Assembly (NCBI RefSeq): GCF_024331145.1
Contig: NZ_JANDJO010000002.1
Coordinates: 434,001-498,000, forward strand
Reading direction: 5' to 3'
From: Shimia sp. CNT1-13L.2
GTDB lineage: Bacteria; Pseudomonadota; Alphaproteobacteria; Rhodobacterales; Rhodobacteraceae
Length of the DNA: 64,000 nucleotides
In this document: piece by piece, positions 7,534 through 17,536 of the stretch
How the letters are laid out: every line of letters starts with the position of its first letter
Position numbering within the stretch: the stretch's first letter is position 1
Made by a program: the position numbers and the translations under genes
The notes under the pieces: generated by a model
Told to the model about the DNA's origin: nothing
Databases searched by the model: none
What the model saw: the letters and a program-made list of their open reading frames with translations, nothing else

Positions 7534-9314
7534 TCCGCACGCCGCTTCGCCCCCTGGCCCAGGTGCTCTGGGCACGCGACACCGGCGAAAATCCGGACGT
7601 GATCGAGCGAGAAAACATCCGCCAGCGCCACGAGGAAATGCGCGGCGCACTGCGCGTCCGTGCCGAGGGCCGTCTGCTCATCATGTCGGTGTTGTTCCTG
7701 TCGCTGTTCATCGTGGTGGGTGCACGAATGGGGATGCTGGCCTATTCCGAGGCCACCGAGCCCCGCGCCAGTGCTGCGGGCACCGCCATCGCCGCGCAAC
7801 GGGCCGATATCGTCGACCGTCAAGGCCGCATTCTGGCCACCAACCTGGAAACCCACTCTCTCTATGCGCAACCGCCGCATATGATCGACAAGGAGCGGGT
7901 GGCGGACGAGCTGATCAAGATCTTCCCCGATCTGGATCGCGCACGTCTGGTGAAGGATTTCACCGGCAAGCGCAAGTTCCTGTGGATCAAGAAGAAAATC
8001 AGCCCTGAACAGAAACAGGCGGTGCATGACATCGGGGATCCGGGCCTCATGTTCGGCCCGCGCGAGATGCGCCTTTATCCCAATGGCCGGCTGGCAGCAC
8101 ACGTCCTTGGCGGCTCTGGCTTTGGCCGCGAAGATGTGCGCGCCGCCGAGGTGATCGGCGTGGCCGGTGTCGAGAAATACTTTGACGAGGCCCTGCGCGA
8201 TCCCTCGAACGGCGGCAAGGCCCTGACCCTTTCGCTGGACCTGACCGTACAGGCCGCCGCCGAGCGTGTGCTCTATGGCGGCATGAAACTGATGAATGCC
8301 AAGGGCGCGGCGTCGATCCTGATGGACGTGCACACCGGCGAAGTGATTTCGCTTGTGTCGCTGCCCGATTTCGACCCCAACGATCGCCCCCGTCCGCTGA
8401 CCGAAGGTGATCAGAGCGACAGCCCGCTGTTCAACCGCGCGGTGCAGGGGGTTTACGAACTCGGCTCGACCTTCAAGATCTTCACCGCCGCGCAGGCGAT
8501 GGAGCTGGGCCTGCTTGGTCCGGACACGGTGATCGACACCAAGGGGCCGATGAAGGTGGGCGGGCACCGCATTGGCGAGTTCCAGAACAAGAACTATGGC
8601 AAGCTTTCGGTGACCGACATCATCGTTAAAAGCTCGAACCGTGGCACCGGGCGCATGGCGCTCAATATCGGGCCGCAACGCCAGCAGGATTTCCTCAAGA
8701 GCCTTGGTCTTTTCGAAGCAACCCCGATCCAGATTGTCGAGGCCTCGGGCGGCAAGCCGCTCTTGCCGTCGCGCTGGACCGAACTCTCGGCGGTAACGGT
8801 CTCTTATGGCCACGGCATCTCGAGCAGCCCGATGCACCTTGCCGCCGCCTATGCGACGATTGCCAATGGTGGCCGCCAGATCAAACCGACGCTTCTGAAA
8901 CAAAGCGGTCCGCAATACGGGCCGCAAGTCGTGTCTGAGCGGGTTGCCGCCGAAAGCGTGCGCATGTTGCGCAAGGTTGTCACCGAAGGCACCGCCAGCT
9001 TTGGCGAGGTCGAAGGCTATCACGTGGCGGGCAAGACCGGCACCGCGGACAAGCCCAAGCCCACGGGTGGCTACTATGACGACAAGGTCATCAACACATT
9101 TGCCTCGGTATTTCCGGCACATGACCCGAAATACGTGCTTATCGTGACGCTTGATGAACCGGTTGAGACTTCCGGCCCCGAACCCCGCCGCACCGCCGGC
9201 TGGACAGCGGTTCCGGTGGCTGCCGAAATGATCGGCCGCATCGCGCCGCTTCTGGGCCTGCGTCCCGAAGTTGAACCCACCTCGTTGACTGGTATAACGC
9301 TGACATCGAACTAA
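7530..9314 (+). CDS. ftsI: Septal peptidoglycan transpeptidase FtsI (PBP3)
   Basis: This 594-residue class B penicillin-binding protein has a cytoplasmic leader, a transmembrane segment at about 50-70, a dimerization (pedestal) domain to about 220 and a transpeptidase domain. The three active-site motifs are S313-T-F-K316, S368-S-N370 and K502-T-G-T. It cross-links septal peptidoglycan with FtsW as its glycosyltransferase partner. It starts inside the end of ftsL (ATGA overlap) and is followed by a 79-base gap before murE. Confidence 0.97.
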   Translation: MIRTPLRPLAQVLWARDTGENPDVIERENIRQRHEEMRGALRVRAEGRLLIMSVLFLSLFIVVGARMGMLAYSEATEPRASAAGTAIAAQRADIVDRQGRILATNLETHSLYAQPPHMIDKERVADELIKIFPDLDRARLVKDFTGKRKFLWIKKKISPEQKQAVHDIGDPGLMFGPREMRLYPNGRLAAHVLGGSGFGREDVRAAEVIGVAGVEKYFDEALRDPSNGGKALTLSLDLTVQAAAERVLYGGMKLMNAKGAASILMDVHTGEVISLVSLPDFDPNDRPRPLTEGDQSDSPLFNRAVQGVYELGSTFKIFTAAQAMELGLLGPDTVIDTKGPMKVGGHRIGEFQNKNYGKLSVTDIIVKSSNRGTGRMALNIGPQRQQDFLKSLGLFEATPIQIVEASGGKPLLPSRWTELSAVTVSYGHGISSSPMHLAAAYATIANGGRQIKPTLLKQSGPQYGPQVVSERVAAESVRMLRKVVTEGTASFGEVEGYHVAGKTGTADKPKPTGGYYDDKVINTFASVFPAHDPKYVLIVTLDEPVETSGPEPRRTAGWTAVPVAAEMIGRIAPLLGLRPEVEPTSLTGITLTSN

Positions 9315-9393
9315 CGCATGTTGTGCGGGGGCGAACGCCGCTTTGCCGACCTCTGACATGCGATCCTCAAAAGCCGAACCAAGGGCAGAGCAG

Positions 9394-10875
9394 ATGGCAG
9401 CAGATTCCAAACCCCTCCATGAACTCGGGCTGACGGCTGCCGCCGGACGCGATCCGCAGATCACCGGCCTTGCCGTCGACAGTCGCGAGGTGAAAGAGGG
9501 CTTTTTGTTTGCTGCCCTTCCCGGCACCCGCGTGCATGGTGGCGAATTCATCCAGTATGCCCTGCGCATGGGGGCCGCCGCCGTGCTGACCGATCCCGAA
9601 GGGGCCGAGATTGCCCGCGCCGAACTCGGCGCCTCTGATGCCGCACTGATCGTGGCCGAAGACCCGCGCCAGACCCTCGCCATGACGGCTGCGCTGTGGT
9701 TCGGGGAACAGCCCGGCATCATGGCCGCCGTCACCGGCACCAATGGCAAGACCTCGGTCTCGACCTTCCTGCGCATGATCTGGCAGGAAATGGGGCTTGA
9801 GGCGATCAACCTTGGCACCACCGGTGTCGAGGGTGACTTTACCGCGCCGCTGAACCACACCACGCCCGAGCCGATCACCCTGCACCGCACGCTCAAGGCC
9901 GCCTGCGAGGCGGGCGTTGAGTTTGCCGCCATGGAGGCCTCGTCCCACGGCCTTGAGCAGCGCCGCCTTGACGGGGTGCAGCTGCGGGCCGCCGGTTTCA
10001 CCAACTTCACGCAGGATCACCTCGACTATCACGAGACCTTTGACGACTATTTCGACGCCAAGGCTGGCCTGTTTGCCCGCGTCCTGCCCGAAGATGGTGC
10101 CGCGGTGATCAACATCGACGATCCCCGTGGCATCGACATGGCCGCCATCGCGCGCGCCCGTGGCCAGGAGGTGATCACCGTTGGCCGCGATGGGGCCGAT
10201 CTCAACCTCGATGCCCAGCGTCTGGACAGCACCGGCCAGGACATCCGCTTCACCTTCCGCAGCAAGGCCTATACCGCGCGCCTCAACCTGATTGGCGGGT
10301 TTCAGGCCGAGAACGTTCTCTTGGCCGCTGGCCTTGCCATTGCCTGTGGGGCCGAGCCGGAACGCGTGTTCGAAGTGCTGCACGAGCTGAAAACCGTCCG
10401 TGGCCGGATGCAGCTTGCCGCCACCCGCGAAAACGGCGCGGCGGTGTTTGTTGACTACGCGCATACGCCCGATGCGGTGGAAACCGCGCTCAAGGCGATG
10501 CGCCCGCATGTGATGGGTCGCCTTGTCGCCATCGTTGGTGCCGGGGGGGATCGTGATGCTGGCAAACGCCCGCTGATGGGGGCTGCGGCCACCGCCAATG
10601 CGGATGTGGTCTTTGTGACCGATGACAACCCGCGCACCGAAGACCCTGCTGCCATCCGCGCCATGGTTATGGAAGGCGCCCCCGGTGCCACCGAAGTGGG
10701 CGACCGCGCCGAGGCCATCCTGCGTGCCGTGGATGCGCTGCAACCGGGCGATGCCCTGCTGATCGCGGGCAAGGGGCACGAGACTGGGCAGATCGTCGGC
10801 GATGACGTGTTGCCCTTTGATGATTGTGAACAGGCAAGTGTGGCCGTCTCCGCACTGGATGGAGGGATCGCATGA
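9394..10875 (+). CDS. murE: UDP-MurNAc-L-Ala-D-Glu:meso-diaminopimelate ligase MurE
   Basis: I choose ATG 9394 (MAADSKPLHEL), 8 bases after AAGGG, over in-frame codons at 9343 and 9358 that lack a site; this gives 493 residues. The ATP loop is VTGTNGKTSVSTF at about 112-124. The motif TDDNPRTEDP, with the DNPR tetrad that selects meso-diaminopimelate, is at about 410. MurE adds the third residue of the stem peptide in the cytoplasm. Its stop overlaps the murF start (ATGA at 10872-10875). Confidence 0.97.
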   Translation: MAADSKPLHELGLTAAAGRDPQITGLAVDSREVKEGFLFAALPGTRVHGGEFIQYALRMGAAAVLTDPEGAEIARAELGASDAALIVAEDPRQTLAMTAALWFGEQPGIMAAVTGTNGKTSVSTFLRMIWQEMGLEAINLGTTGVEGDFTAPLNHTTPEPITLHRTLKAACEAGVEFAAMEASSHGLEQRRLDGVQLRAAGFTNFTQDHLDYHETFDDYFDAKAGLFARVLPEDGAAVINIDDPRGIDMAAIARARGQEVITVGRDGADLNLDAQRLDSTGQDIRFTFRSKAYTARLNLIGGFQAENVLLAAGLAIACGAEPERVFEVLHELKTVRGRMQLAATRENGAAVFVDYAHTPDAVETALKAMRPHVMGRLVAIVGAGGDRDAGKRPLMGAAATANADVVFVTDDNPRTEDPAAIRAMVMEGAPGATEVGDRAEAILRAVDALQPGDALLIAGKGHETGQIVGDDVLPFDDCEQASVAVSALDGGIA

Positions 10876-12317
10876 GCCTTTGGACTGCTCAGGACGCCGC
10901 CGCCGCCACGGGCGGCACCGCCACGACCGATTGGGAAGTGAACGGGGTTTCGATCGACACCCGCACCATTGCCAAGGGCGATCTGTTTGTTGCCCTCACC
11001 GCCGCCCGTGACGGCCATGACTTTGTCGCGCAGGCGCTTGAGAAGGGCGCCGCTGCCGCGCTCGTGTCGCGCATCCCCGAAGGTGTTGCCCCGGATGCAC
11101 CGCTGCTGATCGTCGATGACGTGCTGGAAGGGCTTGAGAAACTGGGGCAGGCCGCCCGCGCCCGTACTGAGGCTCGCGTGGTCGCCGTGACCGGCTCGGT
11201 CGGCAAGACCTCGACCAAGGAAATGCTGCGCTCGGTGCTCGAAGGACAGGGGCGCACCCATGCCTCTGTCGCCAGCTACAACAACCATTGGGGCGTGCCG
11301 CTAACGCTGGCGCGGATGCCCGCAGACACCGAATTCGCGGTGATCGAGATCGGCATGAACCACCCCGGCGAAATCGCACCGCTGGCCCGTTTTGCGCGCC
11401 CGCATGTGGCGATTGTCACCACCGTGGCTGTTGTGCACCTCGAGGCCTTTGAAAACGTCGAAGGCATTGCCCGCGAAAAGGCGTCGATCTGTGAAGGTCT
11501 GGAACCGGGCGGCCTTGCCATCCTGAACGGCGACGTCGACACCGCCGCGATCTTGACCGACACCGCCGCGGCGCTTGGGTTCGACGCGCAGACCTTTGGC
11601 GAGACCGACACCGCGACCCACCGCGCCACCGAGATCACGCTACAGGACGACATCACCGTGGCCCGCGCGATCACCGGCGGCACCCCGATCCTGTTCAAGG
11701 TTGGCTCTGCAGGTCGCCACTTTGCGATCAACGCCCTTGCGGTTCTGGCCGCAACCGAAGCCATGGGCGGCGATCTGGCAAAGGCCATCATCGACCTTGG
11801 CCATTGGCGCCCCGGTGGCGGGCGTGGCGCACGCGAGACCATCCTGCTTGATCCGGTGGAAACCGACCGGACCCTGACCCTGTTGGATGATGCCTATAAC
11901 GCCAACCCCACCTCGATGGGGGCCGCGCTTGAGGTTCTGGCCGCCGCCGAGGTCCAGAACGGCATTGGCCGCATCGGCAAGGGACGCCGCATCGCCTTTG
12001 TTGGTGACATGAAGGAACTGGGGCCACAGGAAAACGCCATGCACGCCGCACTGGCCGATCTTCCGGCAATGGACGCCATCGACACCGTGCATTGCATCGG
12101 GCCGCTGATGAAACATCTTCACGACGCGCTGCCGATGGACAAACGCGGCGAATGGCGAGAAACCAGCGCGGAACTCGCGCCAAAGGTGCGAAATCTGCTT
12201 GATGCAGGCGATTGTGTGCTTGCCAAGGGCTCTTTGTCGATGGGGCTTGCGCAAATTGTTGACGCGATCCGCAAATTGGGTCATCCCGCCCCGCAATCGA
12301 ATAACGAGGACGCATAA
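10872..12317 (+). CDS. murF: UDP-MurNAc-tripeptide:D-alanyl-D-alanine ligase MurF
   Basis: This 481-residue Mur ligase has its P-loop at about 105-116 (VTGSVGKTSTKE). The substrate-binding motif ASYNNHWGVPLTL follows, then EIGMNHPGEI and the C-terminal DDAYNANPTSM. It adds D-Ala-D-Ala, supplied by Ddl (22893-23807), to the UDP-MurNAc tripeptide. It overlaps murE by four bases, and its TAA is immediately followed by the mraY ATG. Confidence 0.97.
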   Translation: MSLWTAQDAAAATGGTATTDWEVNGVSIDTRTIAKGDLFVALTAARDGHDFVAQALEKGAAAALVSRIPEGVAPDAPLLIVDDVLEGLEKLGQAARARTEARVVAVTGSVGKTSTKEMLRSVLEGQGRTHASVASYNNHWGVPLTLARMPADTEFAVIEIGMNHPGEIAPLARFARPHVAIVTTVAVVHLEAFENVEGIAREKASICEGLEPGGLAILNGDVDTAAILTDTAAALGFDAQTFGETDTATHRATEITLQDDITVARAITGGTPILFKVGSAGRHFAINALAVLAATEAMGGDLAKAIIDLGHWRPGGGRGARETILLDPVETDRTLTLLDDAYNANPTSMGAALEVLAAAEVQNGIGRIGKGRRIAFVGDMKELGPQENAMHAALADLPAMDAIDTVHCIGPLMKHLHDALPMDKRGEWRETSAELAPKVRNLLDAGDCVLAKGSLSMGLAQIVDAIRKLGHPAPQSNNEDA

Positions 12318-13400
12318 ATGCTCTATTGGCTCACCGAATTGTCGGATGGCGGCGATTTCTTCAATCTGTTCCGCTATATCACCTTCCGCGCCGGTGGTGC
12401 CTTCATGACAGCCCTGATCTTCGGCTTCATCTTCGGCCGTCCGCTTATTGACGTTCTGCGCCGCAAGCAGGGCAAGGGTCAGCCGATCCGTGAAGACGGC
12501 CCCGAGGGCCACTTTGTCAAGGCAGGGACGCCGACGATGGGCGGCTTGCTGATCGTCGGTGCGCTTGTGACCTCGACGCTGCTCTGGGCGCGGCTGGACA
12601 ACGGGTTTGTCTGGATGGTCCTCTTCGTGACACTGGCCTATGGCCTGATCGGCTTTGCCGACGACTATGCCAAGGTCTCCAAGCAGAACACCGCCGGTGT
12701 TTCGGGCAAGGTGCGTCTGACACTTGGCTTTGCCATTGCCGCACTGGCGGCGTGGTGGGGCACTTACCTGCAACCGGAAGAGATGCAGATGCACCTCGCG
12801 CTGCCCTTCTTCAAGGACGCGCTTATCAACCTTGGCTTCTTCTTTGTGCCCTTTGCGATGATCGTGATCGTTGGGTCGGCCAATGCCGTGAACCTGACCG
12901 ACGGCCTTGATGGTCTGGCCATCATGCCGGTGATGATCGCCGCAGGCACGCTGGGCATCATCGCCTATGCCGTGGGCCGCGTCGACTTTACCGAATACCT
13001 TGACGTGCACTATGTGCCGGGCACTGGTGAAATCCTGATCTTTACCGCAGGCATTGCTGGCGGTGGTCTTGGTTTCCTTTGGTACAACGCGCCGCCCGCC
13101 GCCGTCTTCATGGGTGACACCGGTTCGCTTGCACTGGGCGGTGCTCTTGGCGCCATCGCCGTGGCCACCAAACACGAGCTGGTTCTGGGCATCGTCGGCG
13201 GCCTTTTCGTGGTCGAGGCGCTCTCGGTCATCATTCAGGTTCTCTACTTCAAGCGCACCGGCAAACGGGTCTTCCTGATGGCCCCGATCCACCACCACTA
13301 CGAGAAAAAGGGCTGGTCCGAACCGCAGATCGTGATCCGCTTCTGGATCATCGCCCTGATCCTCGCGATGGTCGGATTGGCGACGCTGAAAGTACGGTAA
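12318..13400 (+). CDS. mraY: Phospho-MurNAc-pentapeptide transferase MraY
   Basis: This 360-residue polytopic inner-membrane enzyme has about ten predicted helices. Catalytic signatures are GFADDYAKV (about 112-120), [13 protein letters not shown] (about 190-202) and the cytoplasmic [12 protein letters not shown] (about 320-331). It moves the phospho-MurNAc-pentapeptide to undecaprenyl phosphate, forming lipid I, the substrate of MurG. It sits directly against murF. An intrinsic terminator six bases after its stop separates it from murD. Confidence 0.97.
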   Translation: MLYWLTELSDGGDFFNLFRYITFRAGGAFMTALIFGFIFGRPLIDVLRRKQGKGQPIREDGPEGHFVKAGTPTMGGLLIVGALVTSTLLWARLDNGFVWMVLFVTLAYGLIGFADDYAKVSKQNTAGVSGKVRLTLGFAIAALAAWWGTYLQPEEMQMHLALPFFKDALINLGFFFVPFAMIVIVGSANAVNLTDGLDGLAIMPVMIAAGTLGIIAYAVGRVDFTEYLDVHYVPGTGEILIFTAGIAGGGLGFLWYNAPPAAVFMGDTGSLALGGALGAIAVATKHELVLGIVGGLFVVEALSVIIQVLYFKRTGKRVFLMAPIHHHYEKKGWSEPQIVIRFWIIALILAMVGLATLKVR

Positions 13401-13406
13401 AGATAC

Positions 13407-13428
13407 GGGCGGGGTTTCCCGCCCTTTT
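13407..13428 (+). terminator. Rho-independent terminator after mraY
   Basis: GGGCGGG-GTTT-CCCGCCC is a perfect 7-bp stem with a 4-base loop followed by TTTTC. It lies inside the dcw cluster, so murD onwards may depend partly on its own promoter or on read-through. Confidence 0.85.
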
Positions 13429-13480
13429 CATTTCCATATCCCTGCGCACGCCCGATAAACCCGCCGCTGGATCGGTTTCC

Positions 13481-13524
13481 GCACCTCCGCAATACCGACG
13501 TTATACCGACGCAAAACCGATGCC
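13481..13524 (+). repeat. Dispersed 11-bp-unit repeat, copy A
   Basis: Four consecutive 11-base units read GCACCTCCGCA, ATACCGACGTT, ATACCGACGCA and AAACCGATGCC. The array is bracketed by an 8-bp inverted repeat, ATCGGTTT (13471-13478) with AAACCGAT (13514-13521). It lies in the 220-base gap between mraY and murD, which otherwise holds only the mraY terminator and the murD ribosome binding site. Copies B (33538-33581) and C (57752-57806) share the unit. Confidence 0.65.
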
Positions 13525-13620
13525 CGTTTTGCAGAAATGCAGCCCGTTAACTTGCGTCCCCGCGTCGGGGCGGGCATTGTCTCGGCCAGAACAGATACGG
13601 CAGGACAAGAGGGCCAGACC

Positions 13621-15027
13621 ATGATTCCAGTCACCGGCTACACAGGTGCAAACGTTGCGGTTCTGGGCCTTGGCCGCTCGGGCCTCGCCACCGCGCGGGC
13701 GCTGCGCGAAGGCGGTGCGATCCCGGTCTGCTGGGATGACAATCCCGCCGCCCGCGAGACCGCAGAGGGCGAAGGGTTCACCTGCCAGAACCTTTTGAAA
13801 CAAGGCGCGTTTGACGACATCGCCTGCCTGATCGTCAGCCCCGGCATCCCGCATCTTTATCCCGAGCCGAACCCCGTGGTCGCCGCCGCCCTTGCTGCGC
13901 GCGTGCCGGTCGATAACGACATCGGCCTGTTCTTCCGCTCCTTCGCCACGCGTGAATGGGAAAACTATGACGTCACGCCCAAGGTGGTTGCGGTGACGGG
14001 ATCGAACGGCAAATCCACCACCTCTGCGCTGATCCATCACGTGCTTGATCAGGCCAGCCGCCGCACCCAGTTGGCTGGCAACATCGGCCGTGGCGTTCTC
14101 GACATCGAACCGGCCGAAGACGGCGAGGTCGTGGTGCTGGAACTGTCTTCGTATCAGACCGATCTGGCCCGCCACCTGACGCCGGATATTGCCGTGTTTT
14201 CAAACCTTTCGCCGGATCATCTGGATCGCCACGGCGGCATGGGCGGTTATTTCGCCGCCAAGCGCCGCCTGTTCGCCGAAGGCGGGCCGGACCGTGCCAT
14301 TGTCGGGGTCGACGAGATGGAAGGCCAGTTCCTTGCCAACCAGCTGTCTATGGGGCCCGCCGACGACCGCGTGATCCCGATTTCCGTCGAGCGCAAACTC
14401 ACCGGCCCCGGCTGGCAGGTGTTTGCGAAAAAGGGCTTCCTGTCCGAATACCGCAAGGGCCGTCAGGCGGGGTCCATCGACCTGCGCGCCATCAAGGGGC
14501 TGCCGGGGGAACACAACCGCCAGAACGCCTGCGCCGCCTATGCGGTCTGTCGCGCTCTTGGCCTTGCCCCAAGGGTGATCGAGGCGGGTTTTGCCTCGTT
14601 CGGTGGCCTGCCACACCGCTCGCAGATCGTGGCAGAGGCGGGGGGCGTGACCTACGTCAACGATAGCAAGGCCACCAATGTGGACGCGGCGAGCAAGGCC
14701 CTGAAGGCGTTCAAAAAGATCCGCTGGATCTGTGGCGGCCTGGAAAAGGAAGGTGGGCTTGGCGATCTTCCGGACCATGCGGGCGAGGTGATCAAGGCCT
14801 ATGTGATCGGCCGCGAAGCCGCTGGTTTTGCCATGCAGCTGAAAGGGGTCGAGGCCGAGGTTTGCACCACGATGGACATCGCCGTGGCCCGCGCCGTCGA
14901 AGATGCGCAGGACGGCGAGGTTGTCCTCCTCGCTCCGGCAGCGGCCAGCTTTGACCAATACAACAGCTTTGAACGGCGCGGCGAGGACTTTGTCCGCCTC
15001 GTTAAGGAGTTGGTAGGCGGTTCGTGA
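13621..15027 (+). CDS. murD: UDP-N-acetylmuramoyl-L-alanine:D-glutamate ligase MurD
   Basis: This 468-residue protein starts at ATG 13621 ([12 protein letters not shown]), with GAGGG about 8 bases upstream; the in-frame extension to 13537 crosses into the repeat-bearing spacer. The N-terminal Rossmann-like domain starts [12 protein letters not shown]. The ATP loop is [13 protein letters not shown] (about 122-134), and [13 protein letters not shown] marks the C-terminal domain. It adds D-glutamate to UDP-MurNAc-L-Ala. The next gene on this strand is ftsW, but an inverted gene lies in between. Confidence 0.97.
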   Translation: MIPVTGYTGANVAVLGLGRSGLATARALREGGAIPVCWDDNPAARETAEGEGFTCQNLLKQGAFDDIACLIVSPGIPHLYPEPNPVVAAALAARVPVDNDIGLFFRSFATREWENYDVTPKVVAVTGSNGKSTTSALIHHVLDQASRRTQLAGNIGRGVLDIEPAEDGEVVVLELSSYQTDLARHLTPDIAVFSNLSPDHLDRHGGMGGYFAAKRRLFAEGGPDRAIVGVDEMEGQFLANQLSMGPADDRVIPISVERKLTGPGWQVFAKKGFLSEYRKGRQAGSIDLRAIKGLPGEHNRQNACAAYAVCRALGLAPRVIEAGFASFGGLPHRSQIVAEAGGVTYVNDSKATNVDAASKALKAFKKIRWICGGLEKEGGLGDLPDHAGEVIKAYVIGREAAGFAMQLKGVEAEVCTTMDIAVARAVEDAQDGEVVLLAPAAASFDQYNSFERRGEDFVRLVKELVGGS

Positions 15028-15029
15028 TC

Positions 15030-16217
15030 TTATGAACCGCGCTTGTTTCGGATGGCCGTTCCGGCGGCCCAGCCGGAACTCCACGCCCATTGAAAGTTGA
15101 ACCCGCCCAGCCAGCCGGTGACATCAACCGCTTCGCCGATGGCATAAAGGCCGGGAACGGTTTTGGCCTCCATGGTTTTTGACGACAGGGCATCGGTGTC
15201 GATGCCGCCCAACGTGACTTCGGCGGTGCGGTAGCCTTCGGTTCCTGCGGGCGTCATCTCCCAGCCGTGCAACCGATCTGCCAGCGCCTGCAATGCCTTG
15301 TCGGACTGGTCGGCAAGGTTGCCTTTCAGCGACCAGACCTCGCCCAGGTGATCGGCAAGACGCGCCGGAAGCAGGTGGCCCAGAACCGTGTGCATCTGGC
15401 GCCGCCCGTCTGTCTGACGCTTGGCTTTCAGGGCCTCAAAGGCATTCCCGTCCGGCAGAAGGTTGACCGTGATCGTCTCACCCTCGCGCCAATAGGAGCT
15501 GATCTGGAGCATCGAGGGGCCGGACAGGCCGCGATGGGTGAACAGCAGGGCCTCGTCAAAACTCTTGCCTCCCGCCGTGGCGCGCACGGGCAGGGCCGTG
15601 CCGGAGAGGGGTTTGAACCGCCCGTCAGGAAAGGTGAACGGCACCAGACCGGCCCGCGTGGGCAGGATGTTCAGCCCGAATTGCCGTGCAATATCATAGG
15701 CCAGACCGGTTGCGCCCATCTTGGGGATGGATTTGCCGCCGGTGGCCAGAACGAGGTTTGCGGCCCTGAATGTGGCGGGTTTGCCGTGCTGTTCGGTTTC
15801 CACAACAAAGCCCGAGCCATCCTGAGACACCGACGTGATCGTGGTCTCCAGCCGCAGTTCGGCCCCAGCCTTGGCCATTTCGCCCCGCAGCATGGCGATG
15901 ATGTCCTTGGCGCTGTTGTCGCAGAACAGCTGGCCAAGGGTTTTTTCGTGATAGGCGATCCCGTGCCGCGCGACGAGGTCGATGAAATCCCATTGCGTAT
16001 AACGGCTTAGCGCGGATTTGCAGAAATGCGGGTTGGCGGAGAGAAAGTTCTCGGGGCCTGCATACATGTTGGTGAAATTGCACCGCCCGCCGCCGGAAAT
16101 GCGGATCTTTTCGCCCGGCGCCTTGGCATGGTCCAGCACAAGCGTGCGCCCGCCCGTGTGGGCCGCGCACATCATGCCGGCCGCACCGGCACCAAGTATG
16201 ATTGTGTCATAACGCAT
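15030..16217 (-). CDS. BaiN/HI0933-family FAD-dependent oxidoreductase
   Basis: I start this 395-residue flavoprotein at ATG 16217 (MRYDTIILGAGAAGMM), the point where the FAD-binding GxGxxG begins. The family signature KIRISGGGRCNFTNMY is at about 38-53, and a second GG doublet motif, ATGGKSIPKMG, at about 160. The C-terminal GEAVDVTGWLGGFNFQWAWSSG is typical of this family (YhiN, HI0933). Its biochemical role is poorly known; reduction reactions have been shown for the bile-acid BaiN branch. It is inverted within the dcw cluster and ends 2 bases after murD in convergent orientation. Confidence 0.85.
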   Translation of the reverse strand: MRYDTIILGAGAAGMMCAAHTGGRTLVLDHAKAPGEKIRISGGGRCNFTNMYAGPENFLSANPHFCKSALSRYTQWDFIDLVARHGIAYHEKTLGQLFCDNSAKDIIAMLRGEMAKAGAELRLETTITSVSQDGSGFVVETEQHGKPATFRAANLVLATGGKSIPKMGATGLAYDIARQFGLNILPTRAGLVPFTFPDGRFKPLSGTALPVRATAGGKSFDEALLFTHRGLSGPSMLQISSYWREGETITVNLLPDGNAFEALKAKRQTDGRRQMHTVLGHLLPARLADHLGEVWSLKGNLADQSDKALQALADRLHGWEMTPAGTEGYRTAEVTLGGIDTDALSSKTMEAKTVPGLYAIGEAVDVTGWLGGFNFQWAWSSGWAAGTAIRNKRGS

Positions 16218-16369
16218 GGGCGCGGCCTGCCTGATTGGCGGGCGCGGGTCAAGGGGGCGGAGAATTGCCTTCGTTACAAAGCGATTCTTTGCTTTGGCGA
16301 ATCGCCGTGGTATGATCCCGCACAGACCCGGAAAACGGGCGTTTTGAGGCACAGATCGGCAGGTTTCCG

Positions 16370-17536
16370 ATGACAGAAATGGTATATGGTTCGCTCCCCG
16401 TGCAACGCGGTGAGCCAGTTCTCCCGAAATGGTGGCGGACGCTGGACAAGTGGACGCTTGTCGCGATCCTGCTTTTGTTCGGGGTTGGTATCCTGCTGGG
16501 CATGGCGGCCTCGCCGCCGCTGGCCGCCAAGAACGGCTTTTCGGCCTTCCACTATGTGCAAAAACAAGTGATCTTTGGCGGTATGGCGCTGATGGCCATG
16601 CTGATCACCTCGATGATGAGCCCGACCCTGGTGCGGCGTCTGGCGGTGATCGGATTTATCATTACATTCATTGCTTTGCTGGGGCTGCCGTTCTTTGGCA
16701 CCGACTTTGGCAAGGGGGCGGTACGGTGGTATTCGCTTGGCTTTGCCTCGCTCCAGCCCTCGGAGTTCCTGAAGCCCGGTTTCGTGGTGGTCGCTGCCTG
16801 GATGATGGCCGCCAACGAAGAGATCAACGGCCCTCCGGGGCGGCTCTGGTCGTTCATGCTGATGGTGACAATTGTCATCATCCTCGCGCTGCAACCCGAC
16901 TTTGGCCAGGCCTGCCTGATCCTGTTTGGCTGGGCGGTGATGTATTTCATCTCCGGTGCGCCGATGCTGCTGATCGTCGGCATCATCGTGTCGATCTATC
17001 CGGCCGCGCGCTTTGCCTATAACAACTCGGAACACTTTGCCCGCCGCATTGATGGCTTTCTGGATCGGTCCATCGACCCCACGACGCAGCTTGGTTATGC
17101 GACAAATGCCATCCGCGAAGGCGGCCTTTACGGCGTCGGGGTGGGCGAGGGGCAGGTGAAATGGTCACTGCCAGATGCGCACACCGACTTTATCATCGCG
17201 GTTGCGGCAGAAGAATATGGCCTGCTGCTCGTGCTGGCGATCATCCTGCTTTATGCCACCATCGTGGTGCGCTCGTTCTTCCGCCTGATGCGCGAACGCG
17301 ATCCCTTTACCCGTCTTGCAGGCACCGGCCTTGCGGCCATGTTCGGGGTTCAGGCCTTCGTCAACATGGGCGTTGCCGTGCGTCTTTTGCCCGCGAAAGG
17401 CATGACTTTGCCGTTCGTAAGCTATGGCGGCTCATCTTTGATCGCTGGTGGTATTGCAGTCGGCATGCTTTTGGCGTTTACCCGCACCCGGCCTCAGGGC
17501 GAGATCGGTGATATTCTGCGGGGACGTGTGAGATGA
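16370..17536 (+). CDS. ftsW: Septal peptidoglycan glycosyltransferase FtsW
   Basis: This 388-residue SEDS-family protein has about ten predicted helices. Family motifs are [20 protein letters not shown] (about 122-141), [11 protein letters not shown] and the C-terminal [11 protein letters not shown]. FtsW polymerizes lipid II and works with the transpeptidase FtsI (7530-9314). It overlaps murG by ATGA at 17533-17536. The 152-base gap to the divergent FAD oxidoreductase may contain a promoter for ftsW-murG-murC. Confidence 0.96.
   Translation: MTEMVYGSLPVQRGEPVLPKWWRTLDKWTLVAILLLFGVGILLGMAASPPLAAKNGFSAFHYVQKQVIFGGMALMAMLITSMMSPTLVRRLAVIGFIITFIALLGLPFFGTDFGKGAVRWYSLGFASLQPSEFLKPGFVVVAAWMMAANEEINGPPGRLWSFMLMVTIVIILALQPDFGQACLILFGWAVMYFISGAPMLLIVGIIVSIYPAARFAYNNSEHFARRIDGFLDRSIDPTTQLGYATNAIREGGLYGVGVGEGQVKWSLPDAHTDFIIAVAAEEYGLLLVLAIILLYATIVVRSFFRLMRERDPFTRLAGTGLAAMFGVQAFVNMGVAVRLLPAKGMTLPFVSYGGSSLIAGGIAVGMLLAFTRTRPQGEIGDILRGRVR

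Noticed and set aside
7461-10010. 849-codon minus-strand open frame opposite ftsI and murE
   Set aside because: It is antisense to two proteins with intact catalytic motifs, and shows no domain logic or start site of its own.
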